From contig SYEV01000108.1 in the NCBI GenBank assembly GCA_005800655.1, positions 1-48,722 on the forward strand: a DNA stretch of 48,722 nucleotides, in the 5' to 3' direction. A model generated the notes under the pieces. That model made no database searches. It had not been told where the DNA came from and saw nothing but the letters and a program-made list of their open reading frames with translations. A program made the position numbers and the translations under genes. How positions within the stretch are numbered: position 1 is the first letter of the stretch; every line of letters starts with the position of its first letter. Source of the DNA: Bacteroidota bacterium. Its GTDB lineage: Bacteria; Bacteroidota; Bacteroidia; Chitinophagales; Chitinophagaceae. Below, in pieces: positions 36,510-45,815 of the stretch.

Positions 36510-38970
36510 TATAGATTCTTTTTACTCTTTGTCCAATGGAAGTTAATATTTCATAGGGGATGGTTCCTGCCCATTTTGCAACTTGTGCAAGTGCTAAATT
36601 TTTGCCAAATACTTGTACCGAATCTCCTCCATGAACAGATGGAATATCTGTGATGTCAATCATGGTCATATCCATACATATATCTCCAACAATGGGCGCC
36701 AATAATCCATTCACCCACATGGCACCTTTCCCTAATCCCAACTGCCTGTTATAGCCATCCGCATAACCTAGCCGCACAGTAGCAATAATACTATCCCGCA
36801 ATAACACCCCTGCGCGATTATATCCTACCGTATCCCCTTTTTTTAAATGCCGTATTTGTGAAATGGTCGTAGTTATCTGGATAACGGGTTCTAGCGCAAG
36901 AGGTCCTTGGCTAGTACCATACAATCCAATACCTAATCGTACCATATCTAAATGAAAAACGGGGTCTATTAATATTGCATCTGAGTTTGCAATATGTTTT
37001 AGGGTGCTATAACCCAAGGCTGTTTCGATTTTTTGAGCAGCAGTAGTAAATAATTCAAGTTGCAGTTGCGTGAATTTTTCAAATGATTTATTCCCACTTG
37101 CACTTAAATGGCTAAAAATAGATTGCACTTTTAATCGCTTATTTGATTTTAATGCACCGCATAAGTTTTCAATGGTATCCATATCAAAACCCAATCGATT
37201 CATTCCCGTATTTAATTTAATATGAATAGGAAAATTTGAAATCGCTTGATTTTTGATATACTGATCAAATTGCTGGTATTGCGAAAAGGAAAATATTTCA
37301 GGTTCTAAATGATACTTTACTAAAGTATCAAAAGTAGTTTCATCAACATTCATTACCATAATTGGAACATGGATGCCAGCCTGCCTTAAAGCAACACCTT
37401 CATCTGCATACGCGACAGATAAATAGTCAACATGATGATATTGTAAAATGCGCGCTACTTCAATACTACCTGACCCATAACCAAAAGCTTTCACCATGGC
37501 CATCATTTTTACCTTGGATCCAACGACCGTTTTAATTTTTTTATAATTACTCACCAGGGTGGTTAAATTAATTTCCGCCATCGTTTTATGTACCTGCAGC
37601 TGCAACAATTCATTTATTTTTTCTAATTCAAAAATGCGCGCACCTTTGATCAAAATAAATTCCTCTTTAAAGGAATGTATATCTATTTGATGAATGAACT
37701 GATGGGTGGTATCAAAACTAATCACATGAACACCCTTATTTTGTAATTCGTTATTTTGTTGTAGTGCCTTAGCTAATTCCGGTCCAATGGTGATGAGTTT
37801 TTTTATTGGAAAAACAGCAAACTGCCGAAGTAAATCATCATATTGAACTGCACTCTGATTTAAATGAGCGAAATCAGACAATATTAATGTGATAGGTAAT
37901 GCCCCCGCTTGTTGTGTTGCATAGGTTAAGGCCAATTGTAATGAATGTATATCATTACTATAGCTATCATTTAATATATAACATTGTTGAATGCCTTTTT
38001 TTATTTGCATTCGCATATCTAAATGCCTTAATTCATTTACACCTTTCTGTATCTCAGACATAGGTACATTCAGATATAATAATGTGAGCCAGCAAGTAAT
38101 CGTATTATTGATGGAAATCAAATCCGTAAAAGGAACCACTAATTGTAAATCGGCTCCAAGGTAATTGGCCTGCAAATGTGTTTGCTCCTTTATAATTTTT
38201 TCGCTTTGTATTTTTAAAGATGCTTCTCCAGTTCTTGACCAAGTCATGATAGATGGAACGCTTATATTTTGCGCAACATCATTATCACGTAATGCCACAT
38301 CAGCTAATGGCGCAATAATTACTTGTGCTTTTTGAAATAGTTTCCATTTTTCATTTCTTTTCTCCGTTTCATTTTCAAAACCTTCTTGATGCGCAGTTCC
38401 CAAACTGGTTAATATACCAATGGTGGGCTGTATTATATTTGCCAATGCCCCCATCTCCCCTTTTTGTGAAATACCTGCTTCAAAAATGGCCAATTGGTGT
38501 TTGCCATCCACTTCCCAAACACTTAAGGGTACCCCAATTTGTGAATTATAACTACGCGGACTTCGTATAATTTGATATCGGTTGGAGAGTAATTGATTTA
38601 ACCATTCCTTGACAATGGTTTTGCCATTGCTTCCTGTGATTCCTATCACTGGATAGGTAAATTGGGCACGGTGATGCAAAGCAATCATTTGTAATGCGCC
38701 TAGAACATCATCTACTTTTAAAAAATTGACATCGGTAAAAGTACTTGTATCAAAATTTGTATTTACTACAAAATTAAATACACCACGCTGCAATAATTCT
38801 TCAACATATAAATGACCATCATTTTGCCCCGTAGCAATTGCAAAAAATAAAGTGGTTTCAGGATAAATGAGTCGACGGCTGTCCGTAAGTAAATGAGCAA
38901 TATGCACTGGTGTTTTAATAACAGAATTTGTAGGGAGCCAGCTTGCAATATGTTCAATAGTATATGACAA
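36499..38970 (-). CDS. Bifunctional MurF / alanine racemase fusion
   Basis: 823 residues joining two peptidoglycan-precursor enzymes. The N-terminal half (1 to about 455) is UDP-MurNAc-tripeptide:D-Ala-D-Ala ligase with ATP site GITGSNGKT (110-118). The C-terminal half (from about 464) is a PLP alanine racemase with lysine K494 in MVKAFGYGSG, VGYNRAG carrying the catalytic tyrosine, and GDICMDMTMID. The fusion couples D-alanine supply with D-Ala-D-Ala addition and is typical of Bacteroidota. The start is a TTG at 38970, since an in-frame TAG lies directly upstream and the next ATG is far inside the MurF domain. It is 13 bp downstream of terC. Confidence 0.95.
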   Translation of the reverse strand: MSYTIEHIASWLPTNSVIKTPVHIAHLLTDSRRLIYPETTLFFAIATGQNDGHLYVEELLQRGVFNFVVNTNFDTSTFTDVNFLKVDDVLGALQMIALHHRAQFTYPVIGITGSNGKTIVKEWLNQLLSNRYQIIRSPRSYNSQIGVPLSVWEVDGKHQLAIFEAGISQKGEMGALANIIQPTIGILTSLGTAHQEGFENETEKRNEKWKLFQKAQVIIAPLADVALRDNDVAQNISVPSIMTWSRTGEASLKIQSEKIIKEQTHLQANYLGADLQLVVPFTDLISINNTITCWLTLLYLNVPMSEIQKGVNELRHLDMRMQIKKGIQQCYILNDSYSNDIHSLQLALTYATQQAGALPITLILSDFAHLNQSAVQYDDLLRQFAVFPIKKLITIGPELAKALQQNNELQNKGVHVISFDTTHQFIHQIDIHSFKEEFILIKGARIFELEKINELLQLQVHKTMAEINLTTLVSNYKKIKTVVGSKVKMMAMVKAFGYGSGSIEVARILQYHHVDYLSVAYADEGVALRQAGIHVPIMVMNVDETTFDTLVKYHLEPEIFSFSQYQQFDQYIKNQAISNFPIHIKLNTGMNRLGFDMDTIENLCGALKSNKRLKVQSIFSHLSASGNKSFEKFTQLQLELFTTAAQKIETALGYSTLKHIANSDAILIDPVFHLDMVRLGIGLYGTSQGPLALEPVIQITTTISQIRHLKKGDTVGYNRAGVLLRDSIIATVRLGYADGYNRQLGLGKGAMWVNGLLAPIVGDICMDMTMIDITDIPSVHGGDSVQVFGKNLALAQVAKWAGTIPYEILTSIGQRVKRIYIED

Positions 38971-38983
38971 CTAAATGATTTAA

Positions 38984-39952
38984 TTAAATTGAATTATCTT
39001 TTAAATCCTTAGGAAGATTTTTTTGCTTATTTGAAAAGATAGAGTACAATATAGAGCCAGTGATTGAAAATAAAATCACTAATAAAGACAATAAAACTTG
39101 TGTGTTTTTACTCATCACCATATTGATATAATGCTCCCCTAGCATTTTAATGCCAATAAATACTAAAACAAGGGCAATTCCTTTTTGTAAATGTTCAAAC
39201 TCATTAACAGCACCACGCAATAAAAAGAATAAGGAGCGCAATCCCAAAATTGCAAAAATATTGGAAGTATAAATCACTAAACTATTCATTGAAATCCCCA
39301 TGACTGCTGGAATAGAATCAAGCGCAAAAACGATGTCAATTGCCGCAAGTAAAATAACCACCACAAATAAAGTGGTATACACAGGCTTGCCATTTTGGCG
39401 AATCATAAACTTACCCTCTCCATCAGAGGGTGTGAGCGGCAAAAAGCTTTTCAAAAATTTATAAATTTTTGAATCATGTGGATCAAATGCACTATCCTCG
39501 TCAGCCACAAACATTTTATACCCCGTATACAATAAAAACACACCAAAAATATACAATACCCATGCAAATTGTGCAACAAGGGCTACTCCCAAGGTTATAA
39601 ATAAAACCCTAAATACAATTGCTGCTAAAATTCCAATTAAAAGCACCCGCGAAAGATGTATTTCTTTCACCTTGAAGGCGTCAAAAATTAAAATAAAAAC
39701 AAAAATATTATCAATACTTAAACTCCACTCCATCAAATAGCCGCTCAAATATTCAAATGCAATTTTTTGTCCTTCTTCTACCCACATAAACACAAAAAAT
39801 CCGAGCGCTAATAAAACCCATAAAAAGGTTTGACGCATCGCTTGGCGAATAGTAATGGTGGTATTTTTTTTACTTAAAAATCCTAAATCGAGCGTTAATG
39901 CAATTAATATTACAATGCCGAATACGGTGTAAACAATTTGATCTGTTGTCAT
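38984..39952 (-). CDS. TerC-family integral membrane protein
   Basis: 322 residues with about nine membrane helices. Conserved acidic patches are LMEWSLSIDNIFVFILIFD (about 73-91) and AAIDIVFALDSIPAVMG, the signature of TerC/Alx proteins. These are linked to tellurite resistance and, in recent work, to manganese export. No ter-operon stress genes (terD etc.) are nearby, so metal homeostasis is the more likely role. It lies 21 bp downstream of gldFG and 13 bp upstream of murF-alr, in one transcript. Confidence 0.92.
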   Translation of the reverse strand: MTTDQIVYTVFGIVILIALTLDLGFLSKKNTTITIRQAMRQTFLWVLLALGFFVFMWVEEGQKIAFEYLSGYLMEWSLSIDNIFVFILIFDAFKVKEIHLSRVLLIGILAAIVFRVLFITLGVALVAQFAWVLYIFGVFLLYTGYKMFVADEDSAFDPHDSKIYKFLKSFLPLTPSDGEGKFMIRQNGKPVYTTLFVVVILLAAIDIVFALDSIPAVMGISMNSLVIYTSNIFAILGLRSLFFLLRGAVNEFEHLQKGIALVLVFIGIKMLGEHYINMVMSKNTQVLLSLLVILFSITGSILYSIFSNKQKNLPKDLKDNSI

Positions 39953-39973
39953 AAAGTAAAGATAATACTAGAT

Positions 39974-42415
39974 TTACGAAGCCCCAAAACGACGTTGGCG
40001 ATATTGGGTCCAAAAATAAAAAAATAGGGAAAGTATAACAACAGGGCCTATTAAAAGCATCCATTGCCAAAAAAGACGATTCTCAGCCACCTTGGTCTTG
40101 TCCAATAATCTTAACACAATTTCCTTATTTCTACTTTCAAGTAAGCCTACAGGCTCATTTAAGTATTGTATTGCATTAACAAAGAAATCACGATTAGCAA
40201 ATTGGTAGGATTCAAATGGAATCATACCCATGGGTAAAGGGCCATTGGACTTATCTACCTTATTTGTAAATAGATCAGCATCTGAAATAAAGATTTGTTT
40301 CGATGGCTTACCCTTGGATAAATAAGCAATACCTAAATTTTGCTGAACACTATCTTTCAATACCCGAGACAACCTATTTGCAAAAAAAGAATTGAAATTC
40401 CCTTCAGATAATACTGCTATTGGAAAATGATGTTGATTAAATTGTACCATATCCTCCTCCCCTTTCACTGAATTCAATGACACCTGCGCTGGCGAAGGCA
40501 AACTTCGGGAACTAGTATCCGTCGTTAATAAAATAGTATGTTTAACGCCTTTGGACGCAATGGTATCAATACTAGAAGGAAACAAAGACAATACACGATC
40601 CATATTTTGCACAATAGGATGATTGTCATTCCCATTTAAAAAAGGATAATAGGGCCAAGGCACTCTTTTAATCAATGGCGATCCGTCCCCTTGTGTACCC
40701 ACGACCAATGGTAATTTGGCACAATTTAAATCCTGAATCAAATTTGTGTTGATACGAATTCCATACTTAAATAATAAATCATCCAACGCAAGTCCGCGAT
40801 CGAATGAAACGTAGGCACCATCTGTTTTTTGTAAACTATCATACTCGGCAAATAATTTATCAATCGCCCAAATTACATTTCCGCCACCCATGACATATTG
40901 GTCAATTTTTAACTTGTCTAAATCGCTAAATGGGATGGTTGGTTTTACAATAAGTAATGTTTTTATTTTAGTTGCATCTGGGAATCCTTTACTTAAATCA
41001 AATACCGATAAATCATATTGGTCCTTTAAGGTTTCTCCGATATCATTCACTGTTAAATTAACCGGCTCTCCATTTCCAATTAAGTAGGCAATGGTTGGCA
41101 CTGTCTTACGATTTAATAAATAGATGGCTTGTATAAATTTATATTCTAACAATGCTTCCGCTGCATTTGCACTAGCTTCTTCATCCACTTCTGGTATATC
41201 CTTAACAATATTATAAGGTTTAAAATATTTTTTTGAACTGCGTAAATCAATGGCGTATGGTTTTCGCCCATCCACTTCCACCAATGCCCCTGGAATAATT
41301 AATTGATCCACCCTTTTGTCGGCACCTCCAGTTCCTTGTTGTATTCTTTCAATAGGCAACCCTAATTTGGATAAACTGTCATACAAAACATATAAAGCAG
41401 TATCGCTAACTGACTGATTAGGTATTTCTAAATTCCATTTAATTAAGCTTGGGTTGATTTGATGCAACTGATCCAATAATGCAATAGCCGCATTGGATAT
41501 GGTTTTATAATTGGATGGCAAATCACCGCCTAAATATAAGTGTACTGTCACTGGTGCTTGTATCTGACTGGTCACCTCAGTAGAACTCGAACTTAAAGTG
41601 TATCTATTTTCCTTGGTTAGGTCAAATTGAATAGGAATTATATTACTTAGATAGTTTGCACCGATGATTGCAATTAATAAAAATACATATTTAATTTTCC
41701 CTTTTAAATTTTCGATGGTGCCCAATATAAATAATGCTAAAATCGAAATAAAGTAAATCATGTCGGTCATCTTGATCAACCCCTTGCTCATATTATTATA
41801 ATGCAATGACAATCCCAATTGCTTTATATAAAAGTCGTAGCCATTCGCAAAAAGAGAGGCCCTACTTAACCAATCAAAACTTTGTAATAATAAAATAGAA
41901 AGGATGATGGAAAGCAATAAAGCGATGGCGCTATTTTTTGTCAAACTACTCGCAAATACACCCACTGCAGTATATACGGCACCTAAAAAAAATAATCCAA
42001 TATAGCTTCCAAAAGTGGCTCCCCAATCTATTCCCCCAGTAGCACTTAAAGCGTCTAAAACAACTGCATAAAAAATGGTGGGGGCAATAGCTGCAATAAC
42101 AATGAGCAAACTACCCAATAACTTTCCAAGCACCAATTGTAGGGAAGAAAAAGGCAAGCTATGTAACACTTCGTACGTGCCCTGCTTAAACTCGTCAGAA
42201 AAACTTCGCATGGTTATGGCAGGCACTAACAATAATAAAAACCATGGCGCAAAATCAAAGTACACTTGTAAACTTGCATAACCAAAATCAAGTAAATTAT
42301 AGTTGGGTATCACAAATAACATTAGCCCATTCACTACTAAGTAAAAGCTAATAATTAAATACCCTGTTAGGCTGCTAAAATATTGTGTCCACTCTTTTTT
42401 ACATATTGACCACAT
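39974..42415 (-). CDS. Fused GldF-GldG gliding-motility ABC transporter protein
   Basis: 813 residues. The first about 240 are an ABC-2 permease like GldF (MWSICKKEWTQYFSSLTGYL, MRSFSDEFKQGTYEVLHSLP). The remainder matches GldG: a membrane helix (YVFLLIAIIGANYLSNII), a periplasmic region beginning RYTLSSSSTEVTSQIQAPV, the IVKPTIPFSD/GGNVIWAIDKL segment, and a C-terminal helix (FWQWMLLIGPVVILSLFFYF). In Flavobacterium gldF and gldG are separate genes. The ATPase GldA is not in the window. Gliding or secretion-related transport is inferred from family only. Confidence 0.9.
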   Translation of the reverse strand: MWSICKKEWTQYFSSLTGYLIISFYLVVNGLMLFVIPNYNLLDFGYASLQVYFDFAPWFLLLLVPAITMRSFSDEFKQGTYEVLHSLPFSSLQLVLGKLLGSLLIVIAAIAPTIFYAVVLDALSATGGIDWGATFGSYIGLFFLGAVYTAVGVFASSLTKNSAIALLLSIILSILLLQSFDWLSRASLFANGYDFYIKQLGLSLHYNNMSKGLIKMTDMIYFISILALFILGTIENLKGKIKYVFLLIAIIGANYLSNIIPIQFDLTKENRYTLSSSSTEVTSQIQAPVTVHLYLGGDLPSNYKTISNAAIALLDQLHQINPSLIKWNLEIPNQSVSDTALYVLYDSLSKLGLPIERIQQGTGGADKRVDQLIIPGALVEVDGRKPYAIDLRSSKKYFKPYNIVKDIPEVDEEASANAAEALLEYKFIQAIYLLNRKTVPTIAYLIGNGEPVNLTVNDIGETLKDQYDLSVFDLSKGFPDATKIKTLLIVKPTIPFSDLDKLKIDQYVMGGGNVIWAIDKLFAEYDSLQKTDGAYVSFDRGLALDDLLFKYGIRINTNLIQDLNCAKLPLVVGTQGDGSPLIKRVPWPYYPFLNGNDNHPIVQNMDRVLSLFPSSIDTIASKGVKHTILLTTDTSSRSLPSPAQVSLNSVKGEEDMVQFNQHHFPIAVLSEGNFNSFFANRLSRVLKDSVQQNLGIAYLSKGKPSKQIFISDADLFTNKVDKSNGPLPMGMIPFESYQFANRDFFVNAIQYLNEPVGLLESRNKEIVLRLLDKTKVAENRLFWQWMLLIGPVVILSLFFYFWTQYRQRRFGAS

Positions 42416-42432
42416 AAGCCAAAGCTACAAAA

Positions 42433-42483
42433 AAAATAGCCCCGACCCCATGCCGAATACTCGGAATTAGGTGGGACTATTTT
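42433..42483 (-). terminator. Intrinsic terminator after iscA
   Basis: Outer arms AAAATAG (42433-42439) and CTATTTT (42477-42483), with inner pairs including CCGA/TCGG around a 4-nt loop. On the minus strand it is followed by a run of eight Ts. It ends the isc transcript before gldFG. Confidence 0.8.
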
Positions 42484-42511
42484 GTATTTCTTTTTTTTGA
42501 ATTAATTACTG

Positions 42512-42868
42512 CTATACTGCGAAACTTTCGCCACAACCACAACTGCGACTTGCATTGGGGTTATTAAAATAAAAACCCTTGCCATTGAGTCCATCCGAAA
42601 ACTCTAACTCGGTATTGACTAAATAAAGAAAGCTTTTCAAATCAGTGACAATTTTGATGCCATTATCTTCAAATACCTGATCCATCGGCTTTATTTCATT
42701 ATCAAAATCAAGCTTGTAGCTTAATCCTGAACAGCCACCACCAACCACACCCACACGTAAAAAATAACTAGCATCGCCCACGACACCTGCATCCTGCATT
42801 AACTGCATGACTTTTTCCTTTGCTTTCGCACTTACATAAATGGAATTTTCTTGGGCTACTTCACTCAT
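42512..42868 (-). CDS. iscA: IscA/HesB-type iron-sulfur cluster carrier
   Basis: 118 residues. A-type carrier with the three ligand cysteines: one in VGGGCSGLSYKL and two in the C-terminal SCGCGE. It accepts a cluster from IscU and delivers it to apo-targets. The ATG at 42868 is preferred over a TTG at 42877 and gives MSEVAQENSIYV. It is the last gene of iscS-iscU-iscA, 24 bp after iscU. Confidence 0.94.
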   Translation of the reverse strand: MSEVAQENSIYVSAKAKEKVMQLMQDAGVVGDASYFLRVGVVGGGCSGLSYKLDFDNEIKPMDQVFEDNGIKIVTDLKSFLYLVNTELEFSDGLNGKGFYFNNPNASRSCGCGESFAV

Positions 42869-42892
42869 TTTTAGCAATTCAATTTTTGCAAA

Positions 42893-43309
42893 CTAAACAT
42901 GACTTTGTTCAAACACTAATTCTTCCAAACCATTTTTTGAACGGAAATCATTGATGGCCGCTTTAATTGCATCCTCCGCTAAAACGGAGCAATGTATTTT
43001 AACTGGAGGTAGATTTAACTCCTCTACTAAATCCATATTGTCAATTTTAACAGCTTCATCGATTGTTTTTCCTTTTAACCACTCTGTAGCTAATGAAGAA
43101 GAAGCAATAGCAGAACCGCAACCAAAAGTTTTGAATTTTGCATCTGTGATAAGACCAGTTGCTTGATCAACTTCAATTTGTAAACGCATTACGTCACCAC
43201 ATTCTGGTGCACCTACTAAACCAGTTCCTACACTTGTAGAAGCCTTATCTAATGTCCCTACATTTTTAGGATTAGAATAATGATCGATTACTTTATCTGA
43301 ATATGCCAT
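42893..43309 (-). CDS. iscU: IscU iron-sulfur cluster scaffold
   Basis: 138 residues. Cluster ligands Cys37 (VGAPECGD), Cys64 (TFGCGSAIASSS) and Cys107 (LPPVKIHCSVLAED). The LPPVK sequence is the motif bound by the HscA chaperone, although hscA and hscB are absent from this locus. It lies between iscS and iscA. Confidence 0.97.
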   Translation of the reverse strand: MAYSDKVIDHYSNPKNVGTLDKASTSVGTGLVGAPECGDVMRLQIEVDQATGLITDAKFKTFGCGSAIASSSLATEWLKGKTIDEAVKIDNMDLVEELNLPPVKIHCSVLAEDAIKAAINDFRSKNGLEELVFEQSHV

Positions 43310-43368
43310 GGTTGTATTTTTAAATTTTTTAAAATATATTTTTTCGAAAAATTGCTATGAATTTGAAA

Positions 43369-44586
43369 TTAATGATGTGCCCATTGAATTGCATCAATGT
43401 CAACGCCATCCTTAAACATTTCCCAAAGTGGACTCATCTCTCTTAATTTTAAAACAGTTTCTGTGACTGCTTTAATCGTAAAATCAATTTGCTCCTCTGT
43501 AGTATTTCTTCCTAATCCAAAACGAAGTGAACTATGAGCCAAATCATCACCAAGACCTAATGCTTTTAACACATAACTTGGTTCCAATGAAGCTGAAGTA
43601 CAAGCGGAACCAGAAGATAAAGCGATGTCCTTATTAAAGCCCATCATTAAACCTTCTCCTTCAACATATTTAAATGAAATATTGCTCACATGCGGTAATC
43701 GGTGTGCTGGATTTCCATTTACATATGACTCTTCAATTTGTGTTAATGCATTTTCTAACTTATCTCTCAATTTTGAAATTCTTTCTGTATCTGCCGCCAT
43801 ATCTAACCTTGCTACCTCACATGCTTTACCAAATCCAACAATACCAGGAACATTTAAGGTACCACTACGCATTCCTCTTTCGTGGCCACCGCCATCCATT
43901 TGCGCCGTTACTTTTACGCGTGGATTTTTACGTCGCACATACAAAGCACCCACACCTTTTGGACCATACATTTTATGCGCAGTGAATGCCATGATATCAA
44001 TACCATCCGCATTTACATCCACTGGAATTTTTCCAACTGCTTGAACCGCATCTGTGAAAAATAAGGCACCATGCTTTTTAGCAATCGCACTAATTTCTTT
44101 CACTGGTTGTATCACCCCTATTTCATTATTTGCATACATGATTGCCACTAAAATAGTGGTTGGTCTCATAGCTGCTTCTAATTGTTTTAAATCAATCAAA
44201 CCATCAGGTTGTACTTCCAAATACGTCACTTCAGCCCCTAATTTTTCAAGGTGCTTACATGTATCTAACACCGCTTTATGCTCTGTCGTACAAGTAATGA
44301 TGTGATTGCCTTTGCTTGCATACATTTCAAATACCCCTTTAATTCCAAGGTTATCCCCTTCGGTAGCACCAGAAGTAATGATAATTTCCTTTGGATCAGC
44401 CCCAATTAACTGCGCGATTTGCTCTCTCGCATAATCCACTGCCTCCTCCGCTTGCCATCCAAATGAATGGTTACGACTAGCCGCATTTCCGAAATTTTCG
44501 ACAAAATAAGGTAACATCGCTTCTAAAACCCTTGGATCCATGGGAGTAGTTGCGTTATGATCAAGATAAATTGGTAATTTTAACAT
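43369..44586 (-). CDS. iscS: Cysteine desulfurase IscS
   Basis: 405-residue PLP enzyme that takes sulfur from cysteine for Fe-S clusters and thio-tRNAs. Opening motif [17 protein letters not shown] lysine Lys205 in [11 protein letters not shown], active-site Cys329 in [17 protein letters not shown] with the loop length of the IscS/NifS type. First gene of the operon; a TACTTTTG box lies 26 nt upstream. No IscR regulator is next to it, so the control differs from E. coli. Confidence 0.97.
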   Translation of the reverse strand: MLKLPIYLDHNATTPMDPRVLEAMLPYFVENFGNAASRNHSFGWQAEEAVDYAREQIAQLIGADPKEIIITSGATEGDNLGIKGVFEMYASKGNHIITCTTEHKAVLDTCKHLEKLGAEVTYLEVQPDGLIDLKQLEAAMRPTTILVAIMYANNEIGVIQPVKEISAIAKKHGALFFTDAVQAVGKIPVDVNADGIDIMAFTAHKMYGPKGVGALYVRRKNPRVKVTAQMDGGGHERGMRSGTLNVPGIVGFGKACEVARLDMAADTERISKLRDKLENALTQIEESYVNGNPAHRLPHVSNISFKYVEGEGLMMGFNKDIALSSGSACTSASLEPSYVLKALGLGDDLAHSSLRFGLGRNTTEEQIDFTIKAVTETVLKLREMSPLWEMFKDGVDIDAIQWAHH

Positions 44587-44612
44587 GTTGGAATTTAGTT
44601 TTTTCTAAAGCA

Positions 44613-44620
44613 CAAAAGTA
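44613..44620 (-). promoter_or_regulatory. -7 box of the isc operon promoter
   Basis: TACTTTTG on the minus strand, a perfect TAnnTTTG, 26 nt before the iscS ATG. No -33 TTG was found. Confidence 0.5.
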
Positions 44621-44696
44621 ACGCTTAGGGCTTGATTTTACTGAATTCGTTAATATTTGAGTGTAAAATTTTCCCAATTCGTAAAACAAAATAGGC

Positions 44697-45101
44697 ATGA
44701 ATTTTAAAGTAGAACATATCGGCATAGCAGTTAAGGATTTAAACATAAGTATTTCCTTGTATGAGCAATTATTGGGTAGCCCTTGCTACAAAACAGAATC
44801 AGTACCCTCAGAAAAGGTAGACACTGCCTTTTTTTTACAAGATCATACCAAAATTGAACTTGTTGCTAGCACTGATCCAGCGGGGGTGATTGCTAAATTT
44901 ATTGAAAAAAAGGGGGAAGGATTACACCATATCGCATTTGAAGTACCCGATATTGTTGCGGAAATGGACCGACTAAAAAATGCCGGATTCACCCTTTTAA
45001 ATGAGCAACCCAAAAAAGGGGCTGATCATAAATTGGTTTGCTTTATTCATCCAAAAAATTGTAACGGGGTATTAATTGAACTGTGCCAATCAACACATTA
45101 A
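44697..45101 (+). CDS. mce: Methylmalonyl-CoA epimerase
   Basis: 134-residue VOC-fold enzyme that interconverts (S)- and (R)-methylmalonyl-CoA, feeding the B12-dependent mutase. Motifs: VEHIGIAVKDL (metal His7), LHHIAFEVPDI, and the terminal CNGVLIELCQ with its Glu ligand. Size is right. The mutase is not in the window. It ends one base from the convergent rnc, so there is no space for a terminator. Confidence 0.9.
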   Translation: MNFKVEHIGIAVKDLNISISLYEQLLGSPCYKTESVPSEKVDTAFFLQDHTKIELVASTDPAGVIAKFIEKKGEGLHHIAFEVPDIVAEMDRLKNAGFTLLNEQPKKGADHKLVCFIHPKNCNGVLIELCQSTH

Positions 45102-45102
45102 T

Positions 45103-45810
45103 TTAAATGCTCAAAACCTCAATTGCTTTTTGTGCTGCCAATTGACTAGCATCTTTTTTTGTATACCCTTTTTGACTGGTAACCACTTCGCCATCCAATA
45201 CTACATTGATAGTAAATAAACGACGACGGCCTTCTAACTGTTCCCCTGCCAAAACAAAATCAACCTGCTTGCCTTGCTTTAAGGCCCATCCAATAATTTT
45301 ATTTTTGATATTGATATCAATCAACTCCAATTCATCCATGAATAAATAAGGTTGAATCATTTTATTTACAATCCATTTTTTGGTAAACTCGTATTTTTTA
45401 TCAATGTAAATGGCGCCCACTAAGGCCTCCAAGGTATTTCCAAATATTTGACTTGTTTTTAATCCGCCATCTAACTTATTGAATTTGGTTAATCTTTTCA
45501 AACCCATCTGAATCGCAATATGATTTAATTGCTGACGATTCACCATTTTACTGCGCATCTCCGTTAAAAAACCTTCGCCTTTATATGGATACTTTTTAAA
45601 TAAATAATCCGCTACCACCGAACCAATAATCGCATCCCCTAAAAACTCAAGACGCTCATTATTTTCAGAGGAATGTTCTTTTACTGAACGATGATTTAAG
45701 GCTGTTTGAAATAATAATATATTATTAGTGGAATAACCAATGAGTAAAACCAGGTTTTTTTCAAAAGCAGATTTCTTAAAAAAAGAAAGTAAGTGTTGAA
45801 TTTTTTTCAC
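45103..45810 (-). CDS. rnc: Ribonuclease III
   Basis: 235 residues. The catalytic signature ERLEFLGDAIIGSVVADYLF begins at residue 53; a second acidic site is near LEALVGAIYID. A C-terminal double-stranded-RNA-binding domain follows (about 165-235; GQLEGRRRLFTINVVLDGE, ASQLAAQKAIEVL). The start is a GTG preceded by AAGGA inside the 3' end of fabF. It follows acpP and fabF, an arrangement I recall as common in the phylum. Confidence 0.96.
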   Translation of the reverse strand: MKKIQHLLSFFKKSAFEKNLVLLIGYSTNNILLFQTALNHRSVKEHSSENNERLEFLGDAIIGSVVADYLFKKYPYKGEGFLTEMRSKMVNRQQLNHIAIQMGLKRLTKFNKLDGGLKTSQIFGNTLEALVGAIYIDKKYEFTKKWIVNKMIQPYLFMDELELIDINIKNKIIGWALKQGKQVDFVLAGEQLEGRRRLFTINVVLDGEVVTSQKGYTKKDASQLAAQKAIEVLSI

Positions 45811-45815
45811 TAAAA

